Part shown: one piece after another, positions 35,367 through 43,506 of the stretch | Numbering within the stretch: the stretch's first letter is position 1 | How the letters are laid out: every line of letters starts with the position of its first letter | Assembly: GCF_010882125.1 (NCBI RefSeq) | Contig: NZ_JAAGVZ010000019.1 | Coordinates: 1 to 61,505 of the forward strand | Length of the DNA: 61,505 bases | Reading direction: 5' to 3' | Source: Peribacillus alkalitolerans | GTDB lineage: Bacteria > Bacillota > Bacilli > Bacillales > DSM-1321 | Position numbers and translations under genes: made by a program | Notes under the pieces: generated by a model | What the model saw: the letters and a program-made list of their open reading frames with translations, nothing else | What the model was told of the DNA's origin: nothing | The model's database searches: none

Positions 35367-36881
35367 ATGACAAACATTACTGACGTAAAAGAACTTACAC
35401 ATTTTATAGATGGAAAATTGATCCCTGGAAATAGTGGCCGTTTCTCAGAAGTGTTCAATCCGGCAACAGGCGAAGTAATCGCCAAAGTACCATTGGCTAA
35501 CGCAGAGGAAGTGAAAGATGCAATTAAACAAGCAGAAGCCGCCTTTCCAGCATGGCGTGATATCTCAGTTGCTAAACGTGCAGAAATTGTACTGGAATTC
35601 AGAAATCTATTAAAGAAAAATAAAGATAAAGTAATTGAATTAATCTGTACGGAAAGCGGAAAAACAGAAGAAGACGCACTGGGTGAAATTACACGTGGAT
35701 TAGAATCAGTGGACTTAGCTATTAATGCACCTCATTTAATGAAAGGAGAATATTCAGTAAATGTAGGTGGACAAATTAATGCTTATTCCGCTAAATATCC
35801 ACTTGGTGTAGTGGCAGCAATCTCTCCATTCAACTTTCCAATAATGGTGCCATTAGCACAAACATGCATGGCAGTAGCAGTTGGAAATGCTGTTATTTTA
35901 AAAGCTTCTGAGCGCGTACCAATGACTGCTTTATATATTAGTAAATTATGGAAAGAAGCAGGTCTCCCAGATGGGATTTGGACAGTAATCAATGGAGATA
36001 AAGAGGCAGTAAATGAATTACTTGAAAATCCTGCTGTACATGCCATTTCGTTTGTCGGATCTACACCTGTTGCACAATATATTTATGAAACAAGCGCTAA
36101 ATATGGCAAACGTGTTGTAGCATTAGGCGGAGGTAAAAATAATATGGTAGTTATGCCAGATGCCGATCTAGAACAAGTAGCGAATGCTTTCATCAGTGCA
36201 GGATATGGAGCCGCCTCACAACGATGTATGGCAATTTCTACTTTAATGCCTGTAGGACAAGAAACAGCTGATCGTTTAGTAGAAATTTTAAAAGAAAAGA
36301 TTGATAGCTTAAAAGTAGGTGCTTATACAGACGGTGCTGATTATGGCCCAGTTATATCTCCACAAGCAAAAGAGAGCATTTTAAAATCGATTGATCGCAG
36401 TGAAGAAGAGGGTGCAACAATCGTTTGTGATGGCCGTAATAAAGACATTACAAAAAATAACAAAGGATTCTTCCTGGCACCAACCTTACTAGACCATGTA
36501 AGACCAGGCATGGAAATATATGAAGAAGAAGTTTTCGGCCCCGTTCGTAATGTAGTACGTGTAGATACGTTAGAAGACGCAATTAAATTAATCAATCAAC
36601 ATGAATTAGGAAATGGTGTAACAATCTTCACAAATGATGGGTTGGCAGCTAGGAAGTTCACGACTGAAATTGACGTAGGAATGGTCGGTGTAAATGTACC
36701 AATTCCAATTCCAGTAGGTTTTCATAATTTTGCAGGCTTTAAGGGCTCAAGATTTGGAGACGGGCAAATGTTTGGTCCAGATCAAGCACGGTTCTATACG
36801 AAGTCAAAAATGGTTTCAGAACGTTGGTTATCACCGAGTGAAAATAGCGGTCTATCATTTGCATTTCCAAGTAATAAATAA
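35367..36881 (+). CDS. mmsA: CoA-acylating (methyl)malonate-semialdehyde dehydrogenase
   Basis: A 504-residue aldehyde dehydrogenase of the MmsA/IolA branch. N-terminal IDGKLIPGNSGRFSEVFNPA, the cofactor strand AISPFNFPIMVPL, and the catalytic Cys287 in GAASQRCMAIS are present; the general-base Glu of ordinary ALDHs is replaced (VVALGGGKNNMVV), as in MmsA enzymes that use CoA. It converts malonate semialdehyde to acetyl-CoA, or methylmalonate semialdehyde to propionyl-CoA, with loss of CO2 and NAD+ reduction. AAAGGAG precedes the ATG. It follows the aminotransferase by 150 bases without an intervening terminator. Confidence 0.92.
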   Translation: MTNITDVKELTHFIDGKLIPGNSGRFSEVFNPATGEVIAKVPLANAEEVKDAIKQAEAAFPAWRDISVAKRAEIVLEFRNLLKKNKDKVIELICTESGKTEEDALGEITRGLESVDLAINAPHLMKGEYSVNVGGQINAYSAKYPLGVVAAISPFNFPIMVPLAQTCMAVAVGNAVILKASERVPMTALYISKLWKEAGLPDGIWTVINGDKEAVNELLENPAVHAISFVGSTPVAQYIYETSAKYGKRVVALGGGKNNMVVMPDADLEQVANAFISAGYGAASQRCMAISTLMPVGQETADRLVEILKEKIDSLKVGAYTDGADYGPVISPQAKESILKSIDRSEEEGATIVCDGRNKDITKNNKGFFLAPTLLDHVRPGMEIYEEEVFGPVRNVVRVDTLEDAIKLINQHELGNGVTIFTNDGLAARKFTTEIDVGMVGVNVPIPIPVGFHNFAGFKGSRFGDGQMFGPDQARFYTKSKMVSERWLSPSENSGLSFAFPSNK

Positions 36882-36907
36882 TACTAAAATTTCTATATGT
36901 TAAACAG

Positions 36908-36938
36908 CCTTGTTGATTATATCAGCAAGGTATTTTTT
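36908..36938 (+). terminator. terminator of the mmsA gene
   Basis: CCTTGTTGA pairs with TCAGCAAGG, followed by TATTTTTTA. Confidence 0.75.
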
Positions 36939-37116
36939 ATGAATTTTTTTAACGTGTGATTAAGGATATATGTTAATAAACCATATTAGAAAATACAAAG
37001 TCTGTTCATTTAAATAAGATAATCGGTTTTCTAATTGCTAAGGATAATTAGAAAACGAAAATATTTGGTAGGGAAAATAGTAGAGAACTTATGGATTAAG
37101 GTGAATTCTGGAAATT

Positions 37117-37157
37117 AAAAAAGAGAGATGTCTTAATAATAAGCATCTCTCTTTTTC
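37117..37157. terminator. bidirectional terminator between mmsA and the NprR-like gene
   Basis: AAAAAAGAGAGATG pairs with CATCTCTCTTTTTC. T-runs exist on both strands. The 180 bases between the two terminators of this gap hold no gene. Confidence 0.8.
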
Positions 37158-37248
37158 TTTGAATTTCTTTGTTTTGATTTGTTCTATATTTGGCTAAACG
37201 TGATAATAGATTTAATTTGAACCCTATTTTTAACCTTAAACCTTAAAA

Positions 37249-38481
37249 TTAAACTAAGCTATCATTATTGCGTAGTTTTTCAACTAGCGATTTAGCGTAA
37301 TGAATTACTTTTTCGTTATTCCCTTTTTCCATATGAAAGTCGAATAATTTAATAGAATAATATTCAGTCAGGCGGCCATTTCCAATTTTACTAAAGTAAG
37401 GGGTTGCATATGTTTCTAAGTAATCGTAGTACTTTTCTTTCTCTTTTTTTAGGTTATAGATATGTAGCTGAAAGAAGTGTTTATATGTAGTATCTTTTAA
37501 TTTCTTAGATAGGGATATCCCCTTTTCAGCCAGAAGGAGCAGCTCTTTGTTTGTTTCAAATCCTTTTTTAGTAGAGGCGTTCAAATAACCTTCCAGTGAA
37601 ACCAAATAATACTTCGAAAGAGGATCACGTGAGTCCATGGATTGTTTATAGTACTCACAAGCTTTTTCATAATGTCCTTGTCGAAGGTGCTGGTATGCAA
37701 GATTGTGGAATAGTAATGATCTTTGATGTTTCAATCCAGAGTTCTCAGATATCTTAATTAATCGCTGGTAACCAGTTTCAAAAAATTGGTCCTGTTCTAC
37801 TTGGATCAACATAAGCATTTCTACCTCAATCATTAGAGGAAAGTTGCGTGTTGAGGTGAAAAATTGAAGGGATTTATCGAAATAAAAATAGGCTAGTACT
37901 GGCATTTTAAGAGAATGATAGGCAATAGCTAAATGGTAATAGTATTCGGGATTATTATAATTGGCCAAATCAATCTCTTGTAATAGAGAAATGGCCATTT
38001 GATATTGTTCCTTATATAACAAATCAATTCCTTTTATATGAAGCAGCATATTTTTTTCGTATGGAGTAAGATCTGACCAGCAATCCATTTCTTTAATAAG
38101 AGAATGAACAAGGCGAAATTCACCTATTAATAAATAATACCGGGTAAGAAGTAGTGTATAGGAACGATATATTTCTGTCATTTGCAAAAGTGCTACGTTC
38201 TCCAATTGCTTCTTTAAGTCCTCAGCTTTTGTGTTTTGCTTCATAATAATTGATTCATGCCATTCAATAAAATGCTTATCTAAACTTAAGTAAGCTTCAA
38301 TTTCTGACTCCATATCAATGCCAAGCCGATTGGATAATAATTCTATCGTTTCCTTTGAAACTTCCGTTAATCCTCGTTCTATCTTGCTGATATGACTTCC
38401 CGAACATATCTTATAACCTAACACACTTTGCTTCATATCCTTAAGTTCTCGATAGAATTTAATGATTTTCCCCTCTATCAT
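37249..38481 (-). CDS. NprR/PlcR-like HTH-TPR regulator (RRNPP type), copy 1
   Basis: A 410-residue protein. Residues 1-60 are an XRE helix-turn-helix (GKIIKFYRELKDMKQSVLGY, then GSHISKIERG); the rest is a series of TPR helices (for instance YYHLAIAYHSLKMPVLAYFY and LLFHNLAYQHLRQGHYEKAC). Length and plan match NprR of the Bacillus cereus group, whose TPRs bind an exported signalling peptide and which activates extracellular protease genes. Start ATG 38481 behind AGAGAGGGG. Divergent to the secreted subtilase at 38806. No classic pheromone precursor gene is seen on either side. A paralogue lies at 56775. Confidence 0.85.
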   Translation of the reverse strand: MIEGKIIKFYRELKDMKQSVLGYKICSGSHISKIERGLTEVSKETIELLSNRLGIDMESEIEAYLSLDKHFIEWHESIIMKQNTKAEDLKKQLENVALLQMTEIYRSYTLLLTRYYLLIGEFRLVHSLIKEMDCWSDLTPYEKNMLLHIKGIDLLYKEQYQMAISLLQEIDLANYNNPEYYYHLAIAYHSLKMPVLAYFYFDKSLQFFTSTRNFPLMIEVEMLMLIQVEQDQFFETGYQRLIKISENSGLKHQRSLLFHNLAYQHLRQGHYEKACEYYKQSMDSRDPLSKYYLVSLEGYLNASTKKGFETNKELLLLAEKGISLSKKLKDTTYKHFFQLHIYNLKKEKEKYYDYLETYATPYFSKIGNGRLTEYYSIKLFDFHMEKGNNEKVIHYAKSLVEKLRNNDSLV

Positions 38482-38768
38482 GATGATAATCCCCTCTCTA
38501 AGAAACACGCAATTGAAACCATTCATACCTATTTTACTTTAGAAATCCGCAACTTCCTATTCTACTTTAGAGAAAACCCAACTCATAATGCTTCAAATGA
38601 ACAAGAATGAGAATAAAGTCGGCAAAGCCTGTCTTATTTTATGTTTTTATAAGAAATTTCGAAAATAAAAATAGGTTCATAGTCTTATCAAAAAGACCAA
38701 CTGAATTGATTAGTAAGTTCATAGACCAAATATTATAATCATTTTGAATATTTAGGAAGGAGCATTTT

Positions 38769-38792
38769 ATGGAAATTTTTCTTAATATATGA
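38769..38792 (+). CDS. possible 7-codon leader peptide before the subtilase
   Basis: ATG 38769 follows AGGAAGGAG at ideal spacing and encodes MEIFLNI, ending 13 bases before the start of the subtilase. It may be a leader that couples or attenuates translation, or a chance start. Confidence 0.3.
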   Translation: MEIFLNI

Positions 38793-38805
38793 AACGGGGG
38801 AAACT

Positions 38806-41800
38806 ATGAAAATTGCAAATCGCAGATTTATTAAAAAAGCAGTAAAAAATGCAACTGTAATGGCATTATCACTTGGGTTAGTTCTACCATCTATGCAATC
38901 AAATATTGTATCAGCCAAACAACAAACAAATGCAGAAAAAATTCTAGCATCCTTAACGGATGAACAACGAGAAGCTCTAAGAACATCCGAGGTAAAGGAG
39001 AACTACGGACTTCAAGGGTTTGATGAGAAAGAACTAAAAGAGGACAAAGAGATTTCTGTTATCGTTCAGTTTAAATCGAAACCAGGACAAGTGGCCGTCT
39101 TAGATGCTGCTTTGGATGGAAAATCATTAACAAGAGATGGAGCACAAAGTAAAGTCGATCAAGAGCATACTTCGTTCAAAAATGATCTCAAACAGATCTT
39201 CCCTGCAACCAGTGTGAAACGGTCGCTCCCTTCCACTGGAAAAGGGTTAAAAATGGTAGAAACGCCTTACCAAATTAAGCGTTCTTTCAAAACTGCCTAT
39301 AATGGCGTATCCATAACTCTACCTGCAAACCAAGTCGAATCACTTCTTCAGTCGGATGTGGTTCAAACGATTCATAAAGATGCAACATTTACGATCGAAC
39401 CACCTGCGATTGCAAATTCTAAAGGGAAAACAGGTAAATCAGATAAACCCGATCCAATACCGACAGGAGACCCTGTTTCATTCTTAGGTGTGGACAAGCT
39501 TCACAAAGAAGGAATCACTGGTGAGGGGATCAAAGTAGCTGTTATCGATACGGGGGTTGACTACAATCATCCTGATCTCAAAGATGCCTACAAAGGCGGA
39601 TATGACTTTGTAAGTAATGACAGTGATCCGATGGAAGCTACCTATGAGGATTGGAAAAAATCTGGATCACCACAATTTTCTGCTAATGGTTCTGCTTATT
39701 ACACGGATCATGGAACGCATGTATCTGGAACCATCGCTTCACAAGCAAAAAATAACAGTGAGGTTTCCGTCAAAGGGATTGCTCCAGATGCGGATCTATA
39801 TGTATACAGAGTACTTGGTCCTTATGGTACTGGGACTTCCGCTAATATTATTGCTGCTATCGATCAAGCTGTCATTTCGGGAATGGATATCATGAATTTA
39901 TCCCTGGGAGCAAATATCAATGATCCATACTTTCCAGTAAGTACAGCCATTAACTATTCCGTTTTAAGCGGTGTAACTGCAGTGGTAGCAGCTGGAAACG
40001 CGGGTTCTGGATTCTATTCCCTAGGTTCTCCTGGTACAGCGGCTATGGCACTTACTGTTGGGGCAAGTGATATTTCGATGCCACTTACGACCATGAAGGG
40101 TAACGTAGCCTCTGGGTCATCGATTGAACTACAAACGATGGCGAGAAGCTTTTCTGATGAACTTACCACATTCAAAGGGAAAAGTTTTGAAATGGTTGAT
40201 GTTGGTTTAGGAGGAGATGCCGACTACACCAACAAAGATGTGACAGGCAAAATCGCGTTGGTTGAACGCGGGACCCATGCACTGGTAGACAAAATTAAGT
40301 TTGCAAAAAAACATGGTGCGAGTGCAGTTCTCCTCTATAACAATGTAGAAGGACATATTGGAGCTTATCTTGGTGAGGCACAGGATTATATCCCTACATT
40401 CTCTGTGACACAACAAGAAGGACAAGCATTAAAAGCACAAGTGACAGCTGGAAACAACAAATTTACCTTTACTGATGTAACCGTAACCGAAACAGAGGGA
40501 GATAAGCTAGCAGATTTCAGCTCTCGTGGTCCGGCATTAAAAACATTTGATATAAAGCCAGAAGTAGTTGCACCGGGTGTGAGTATTCTCTCTACTGAAC
40601 CCGCGTATATCACCAATCCAGCAACACCTACTGATTACACAGGTGCCTATGCTCGGAAAAATGGTACATCTATGGCAACGCCACATGTAGCAGGTATATC
40701 AGCCTTAATGTTACAAGAAAATCCGAATTTGCAACCAGGAGATATTAAAACCCTCTTAATGAATACGGCTGAACTGCTGAATGGAGATTACCTTGTGTTT
40801 GAGCAGGGAGCAGGACGTGTCGATCCTTATGAAGCGGTTCATCCCGGAATGAAAGTTCAAGTTCAAGACGAAACCCTCATTCCGTATGGGGAAGAAATGG
40901 TTGCTATAGAAGAAACAACGGGTGGAATGAGCTTTGGTGAACTTTATACAGGTACAGACCATTCCATCAATAAAAAAGTTACTTTGCAAAACTTTGAAAA
41001 AGAAAACAAAAAGTTTAACGCAAACGTTCATTTTCAATTGATAAAAGGAGGCACAGATCCAAAGGTCAATGGAGTAAAAGTAGCCATTAATCCGGTGATT
41101 CAAATAAAGAAAAATGAAACCAAAAATGTAAACGTATCGCTCACTCTACCGAAAACAGCAAAAGAAGGTATCTATACGGGTTATATTATCCTGACAAACC
41201 AAAATGATAAAAACGAGCAATATCGTATTCCATTTAGCGTTAAAACAATAGAGGAAGGTTTTCATGGGTTTGCCATCAATAAAGCTTCAACAATGCTAGA
41301 ATATAGAATTTCGCAAACGGAACCGATGGGAATGGCCTCTGGTAATGCAGCGCCTACACTAGTTTTTAATATGAAAACACCCATGGAAAAAATGGAACTC
41401 GTGTGGCAGGATGGGAAAACCGGTCAAGATCTTGGGTATGTTACATCAATGAATCTATCTAATAAGAACACAAATACGCATATTGTCGCCATCGGTGCCC
41501 TTCTTGGAAGTTATTATCCATTTACTGGTGATCCTGATCATCCGATTTCTGCTATTGCAGAAAACCTAAAACCAGGATATTACAAGCTAAAAATGATCTC
41601 GACTTCTGTGACAGGCAAAACTTTTACCAACTACGTTGATCATTATGTAGATATTGAACAACCAGAAGTTACTACTTCGTTGGATCAGGAATCACCATTT
41701 ATCGAATACAAGGCGGGACAAGAAACGTATCCATTTTCGATGCAAATCTCTGATCCACAGGTGAAGGAAATGCAAGATGCTGGGATGGAAGTAGATTTAT

Positions 41801-42978
41801 CGGATACTACTTTTCAATATAGTTTAAACAATTCAATTGCAATGTTTGCTGATATGGATAAAGATGGTAAGTTTTCTGAAGACATTGTGATGCATCCAGA
41901 AATACCTGCTTTAAGTTTCACAGTAAAAGGAAGAGATGTTGCAGTGAACAGTCCAGTGATGAAACAATATTATTTTGTTAAAGAGGGTACACCAAACGCA
42001 TATATCACCAGCCCAACCAAAGAAGTAACGATGGGTGATACCGTAAAGGCAACTCTTAAATTAGATAATATTTCATCCCTATCATCTGCTACTTGGACTT
42101 TCGCTAATCTAGATAAAAACTTTGAGATTGTCGAAGCCAAACCAAATGCTGAGTTAAGTCAATATGGAGAAGCAAAGGTGACTCTTACCAACTCAGGTAC
42201 ACCAACCGTACAATTGGATATGCCATCAACCACTCCTATCAATGACAAAGTAGCTGCGGTCGATCTTACCTTAAAAGTGAAAGACTTTGTCTTTACTACT
42301 TCTGCCAAATTAGATCCGACTGTCTCGGTTACCACGCCAGAAGGAACAGTTAATTTTATCAAAGCAGGATATACTTGGGGTTTATTATCTACCTTCTCTG
42401 AAATAGAAGGTCCGCTTAATGCAGAAGGATTTTTGAATCCAGGCACTACTAATAAGTATAAAAATGTGGACTGGCCAAACTCGGGTGCATCCATCAAATT
42501 AACACAATCGAATGGCAACGTATTTGATATTACTCCAAATTTAGTTAAGGATGTCAATCGCTTTGCCATCTCCAAGTTACCACTGACCGGCGATTTATGG
42601 TCATATGAATTTGCTTTACCAGGTCACTTTATGGTCAAAATTCCGATGATGTCCGGTTTTGATTACGAAGGTACTATCTATGGTCAACAAAAAAAACTTG
42701 CAACTAGCTACTTTATTAAAACAGCAGTTGCTGGTGATGTGAATCAAGACCAAGTGATAGATATCAATGATGCACTTGAGATTCAAAAAGCATGGGGAAC
42801 CAATACTCGTGCAGCAGATATCAATTGGGATGGAACGGTCGATGCAACAGATATCAAGTTTGTCCAAACGAATTATCTCAAAGTGAATCCATATGCAAGC
42901 GATGCACCACAACCAGAGAATCAAGTGAATGGAAAAACGCTTGAGGACATTCTAAAGGAGTTAGGAGTAGTTTCGTAA
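38806..42978 (+). CDS. secreted subtilase, Vpr-like, with PA insert and dockerin-like C-terminus
   Basis: A 1390-residue preproprotease. Signal peptide about 1-37 (ending VSA), I9 inhibitor-type propeptide about 80-200, and S8 domain about 225-660 with triad Asp248 (VIDTGVDYNHPD), His305 (DHGTHVSG) and Ser622 (NGTSMATPHVAG). A PA domain is inserted at about 440-545. Beta-rich Fn3-like domains follow. Residues about 1308-1365 are two dockerin-like calcium loops (GDVNQDQVIDINDAL and ADINWDGTVDATDI). The dockerin-like end suggests docking or calcium-dependent folding. GGGGG precedes the ATG. Divergent to the NprR-like regulator, so likely controlled by it. Related to minor extracellular protease Vpr. 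Confidence 0.92.
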   Translation: MKIANRRFIKKAVKNATVMALSLGLVLPSMQSNIVSAKQQTNAEKILASLTDEQREALRTSEVKENYGLQGFDEKELKEDKEISVIVQFKSKPGQVAVLDAALDGKSLTRDGAQSKVDQEHTSFKNDLKQIFPATSVKRSLPSTGKGLKMVETPYQIKRSFKTAYNGVSITLPANQVESLLQSDVVQTIHKDATFTIEPPAIANSKGKTGKSDKPDPIPTGDPVSFLGVDKLHKEGITGEGIKVAVIDTGVDYNHPDLKDAYKGGYDFVSNDSDPMEATYEDWKKSGSPQFSANGSAYYTDHGTHVSGTIASQAKNNSEVSVKGIAPDADLYVYRVLGPYGTGTSANIIAAIDQAVISGMDIMNLSLGANINDPYFPVSTAINYSVLSGVTAVVAAGNAGSGFYSLGSPGTAAMALTVGASDISMPLTTMKGNVASGSSIELQTMARSFSDELTTFKGKSFEMVDVGLGGDADYTNKDVTGKIALVERGTHALVDKIKFAKKHGASAVLLYNNVEGHIGAYLGEAQDYIPTFSVTQQEGQALKAQVTAGNNKFTFTDVTVTETEGDKLADFSSRGPALKTFDIKPEVVAPGVSILSTEPAYITNPATPTDYTGAYARKNGTSMATPHVAGISALMLQENPNLQPGDIKTLLMNTAELLNGDYLVFEQGAGRVDPYEAVHPGMKVQVQDETLIPYGEEMVAIEETTGGMSFGELYTGTDHSINKKVTLQNFEKENKKFNANVHFQLIKGGTDPKVNGVKVAINPVIQIKKNETKNVNVSLTLPKTAKEGIYTGYIILTNQNDKNEQYRIPFSVKTIEEGFHGFAINKASTMLEYRISQTEPMGMASGNAAPTLVFNMKTPMEKMELVWQDGKTGQDLGYVTSMNLSNKNTNTHIVAIGALLGSYYPFTGDPDHPISAIAENLKPGYYKLKMISTSVTGKTFTNYVDHYVDIEQPEVTTSLDQESPFIEYKAGQETYPFSMQISDPQVKEMQDAGMEVDLSDTTFQYSLNNSIAMFADMDKDGKFSEDIVMHPEIPALSFTVKGRDVAVNSPVMKQYYFVKEGTPNAYITSPTKEVTMGDTVKATLKLDNISSLSSATWTFANLDKNFEIVEAKPNAELSQYGEAKVTLTNSGTPTVQLDMPSTTPINDKVAAVDLTLKVKDFVFTTSAKLDPTVSVTTPEGTVNFIKAGYTWGLLSTFSEIEGPLNAEGFLNPGTTNKYKNVDWPNSGASIKLTQSNGNVFDITPNLVKDVNRFAISKLPLTGDLWSYEFALPGHFMVKIPMMSGFDYEGTIYGQQKKLATSYFIKTAVAGDVNQDQVIDINDALEIQKAWGTNTRAADINWDGTVDATDIKFVQTNYLKVNPYASDAPQPENQVNGKTLEDILKELGVVS

Positions 42979-43090
42979 AATGGTTCCAGTCTCAATTAAT
43001 GTTTCGAAAATGATTAAAGGCCGATAGATACTCTTACAGATATGCCTGCTATTCTTTAATCCTTGGTAACTATTAACAAATAAAGATTTT

Positions 43091-43134
43091 AAAAAAGCGA
43101 CTTTTCCAACAGCAAGGGAAAGTCGCTTTTTTTT
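43091..43134 (+). terminator. terminator of the Vpr-like protease gene
   Basis: AAAAAAGCGACTTT-CC pairs with GG-AAAGTCGCTTTTTT. Very strong; probably bidirectional. Confidence 0.88.
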
Positions 43135-43144
43135 ATTCATCCGA

Positions 43145-43206
43145 TACGCAAGGGTTTTCATGTATGGAGCATAACGGGATCGAACAGATGACCTCTAAGC
43201 TGCCAG
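43145..43206 (-). repeat. left boundary repeat: partial tRNA-Ala copy (att-like)
   Basis: These 62 bases match 58701-58762 at 56 positions without gaps. The match covers 20 bases of flank (part of a terminator) and the 3' 42 nt of tRNA-Ala from the anticodon loop to the discriminator base (43165-43206), in the same orientation. The match ends at the anticodon loop. This is how the displaced 3' end of a tRNA gene looks after integration of a mobile element. Confidence 0.75.
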
Positions 43207-43368
43207 TGAACTTAAGCGACTTAATTATCTATATATGGCTCGTTATTGCTAAGGTTCATGTATATTAATTTAAGAAAAAATCTTATTTATAATTAAAAGT
43301 GAACTTTTTATGGTAATGCACTTGGTTATCAAGTAATTTTATTAACAGCAAATTATCTAGTACTTTTA

Positions 43369-43440
43369 GTCGAAGGATATTCGCTGTTTTTTATTGAATA
43401 TAATAATATGTTTTAATTTTAGTAACGAGGCAAGATAGTG
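43369..43440 (+). repeat. dispersed repeat copy
   Basis: TCGAAGGATATTCGCTGTTTTTTATTGAATA and, 40 bases on, AGTAACGAGGCAAGATAGTG. It has the same hairpin-T-run then GGCAG-like core order as the other copies, though diverged. No gene in 43207-43506. Confidence 0.5.
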
Positions 43441-43506
43441 TAAGTTGAAATGTAATAAGTAGGATTCAATTATGACTTAATAATTGAGTTTAGGAGGATG
43501 CTAAAC

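Noticed and set aside
38597-38668. 23-codon frame beside the NprR-like gene as a pheromone precursor
   Set aside because: No ribosome site, no secretion signal, and it contains Cys residues untypical for NprX or PapR-type peptides.
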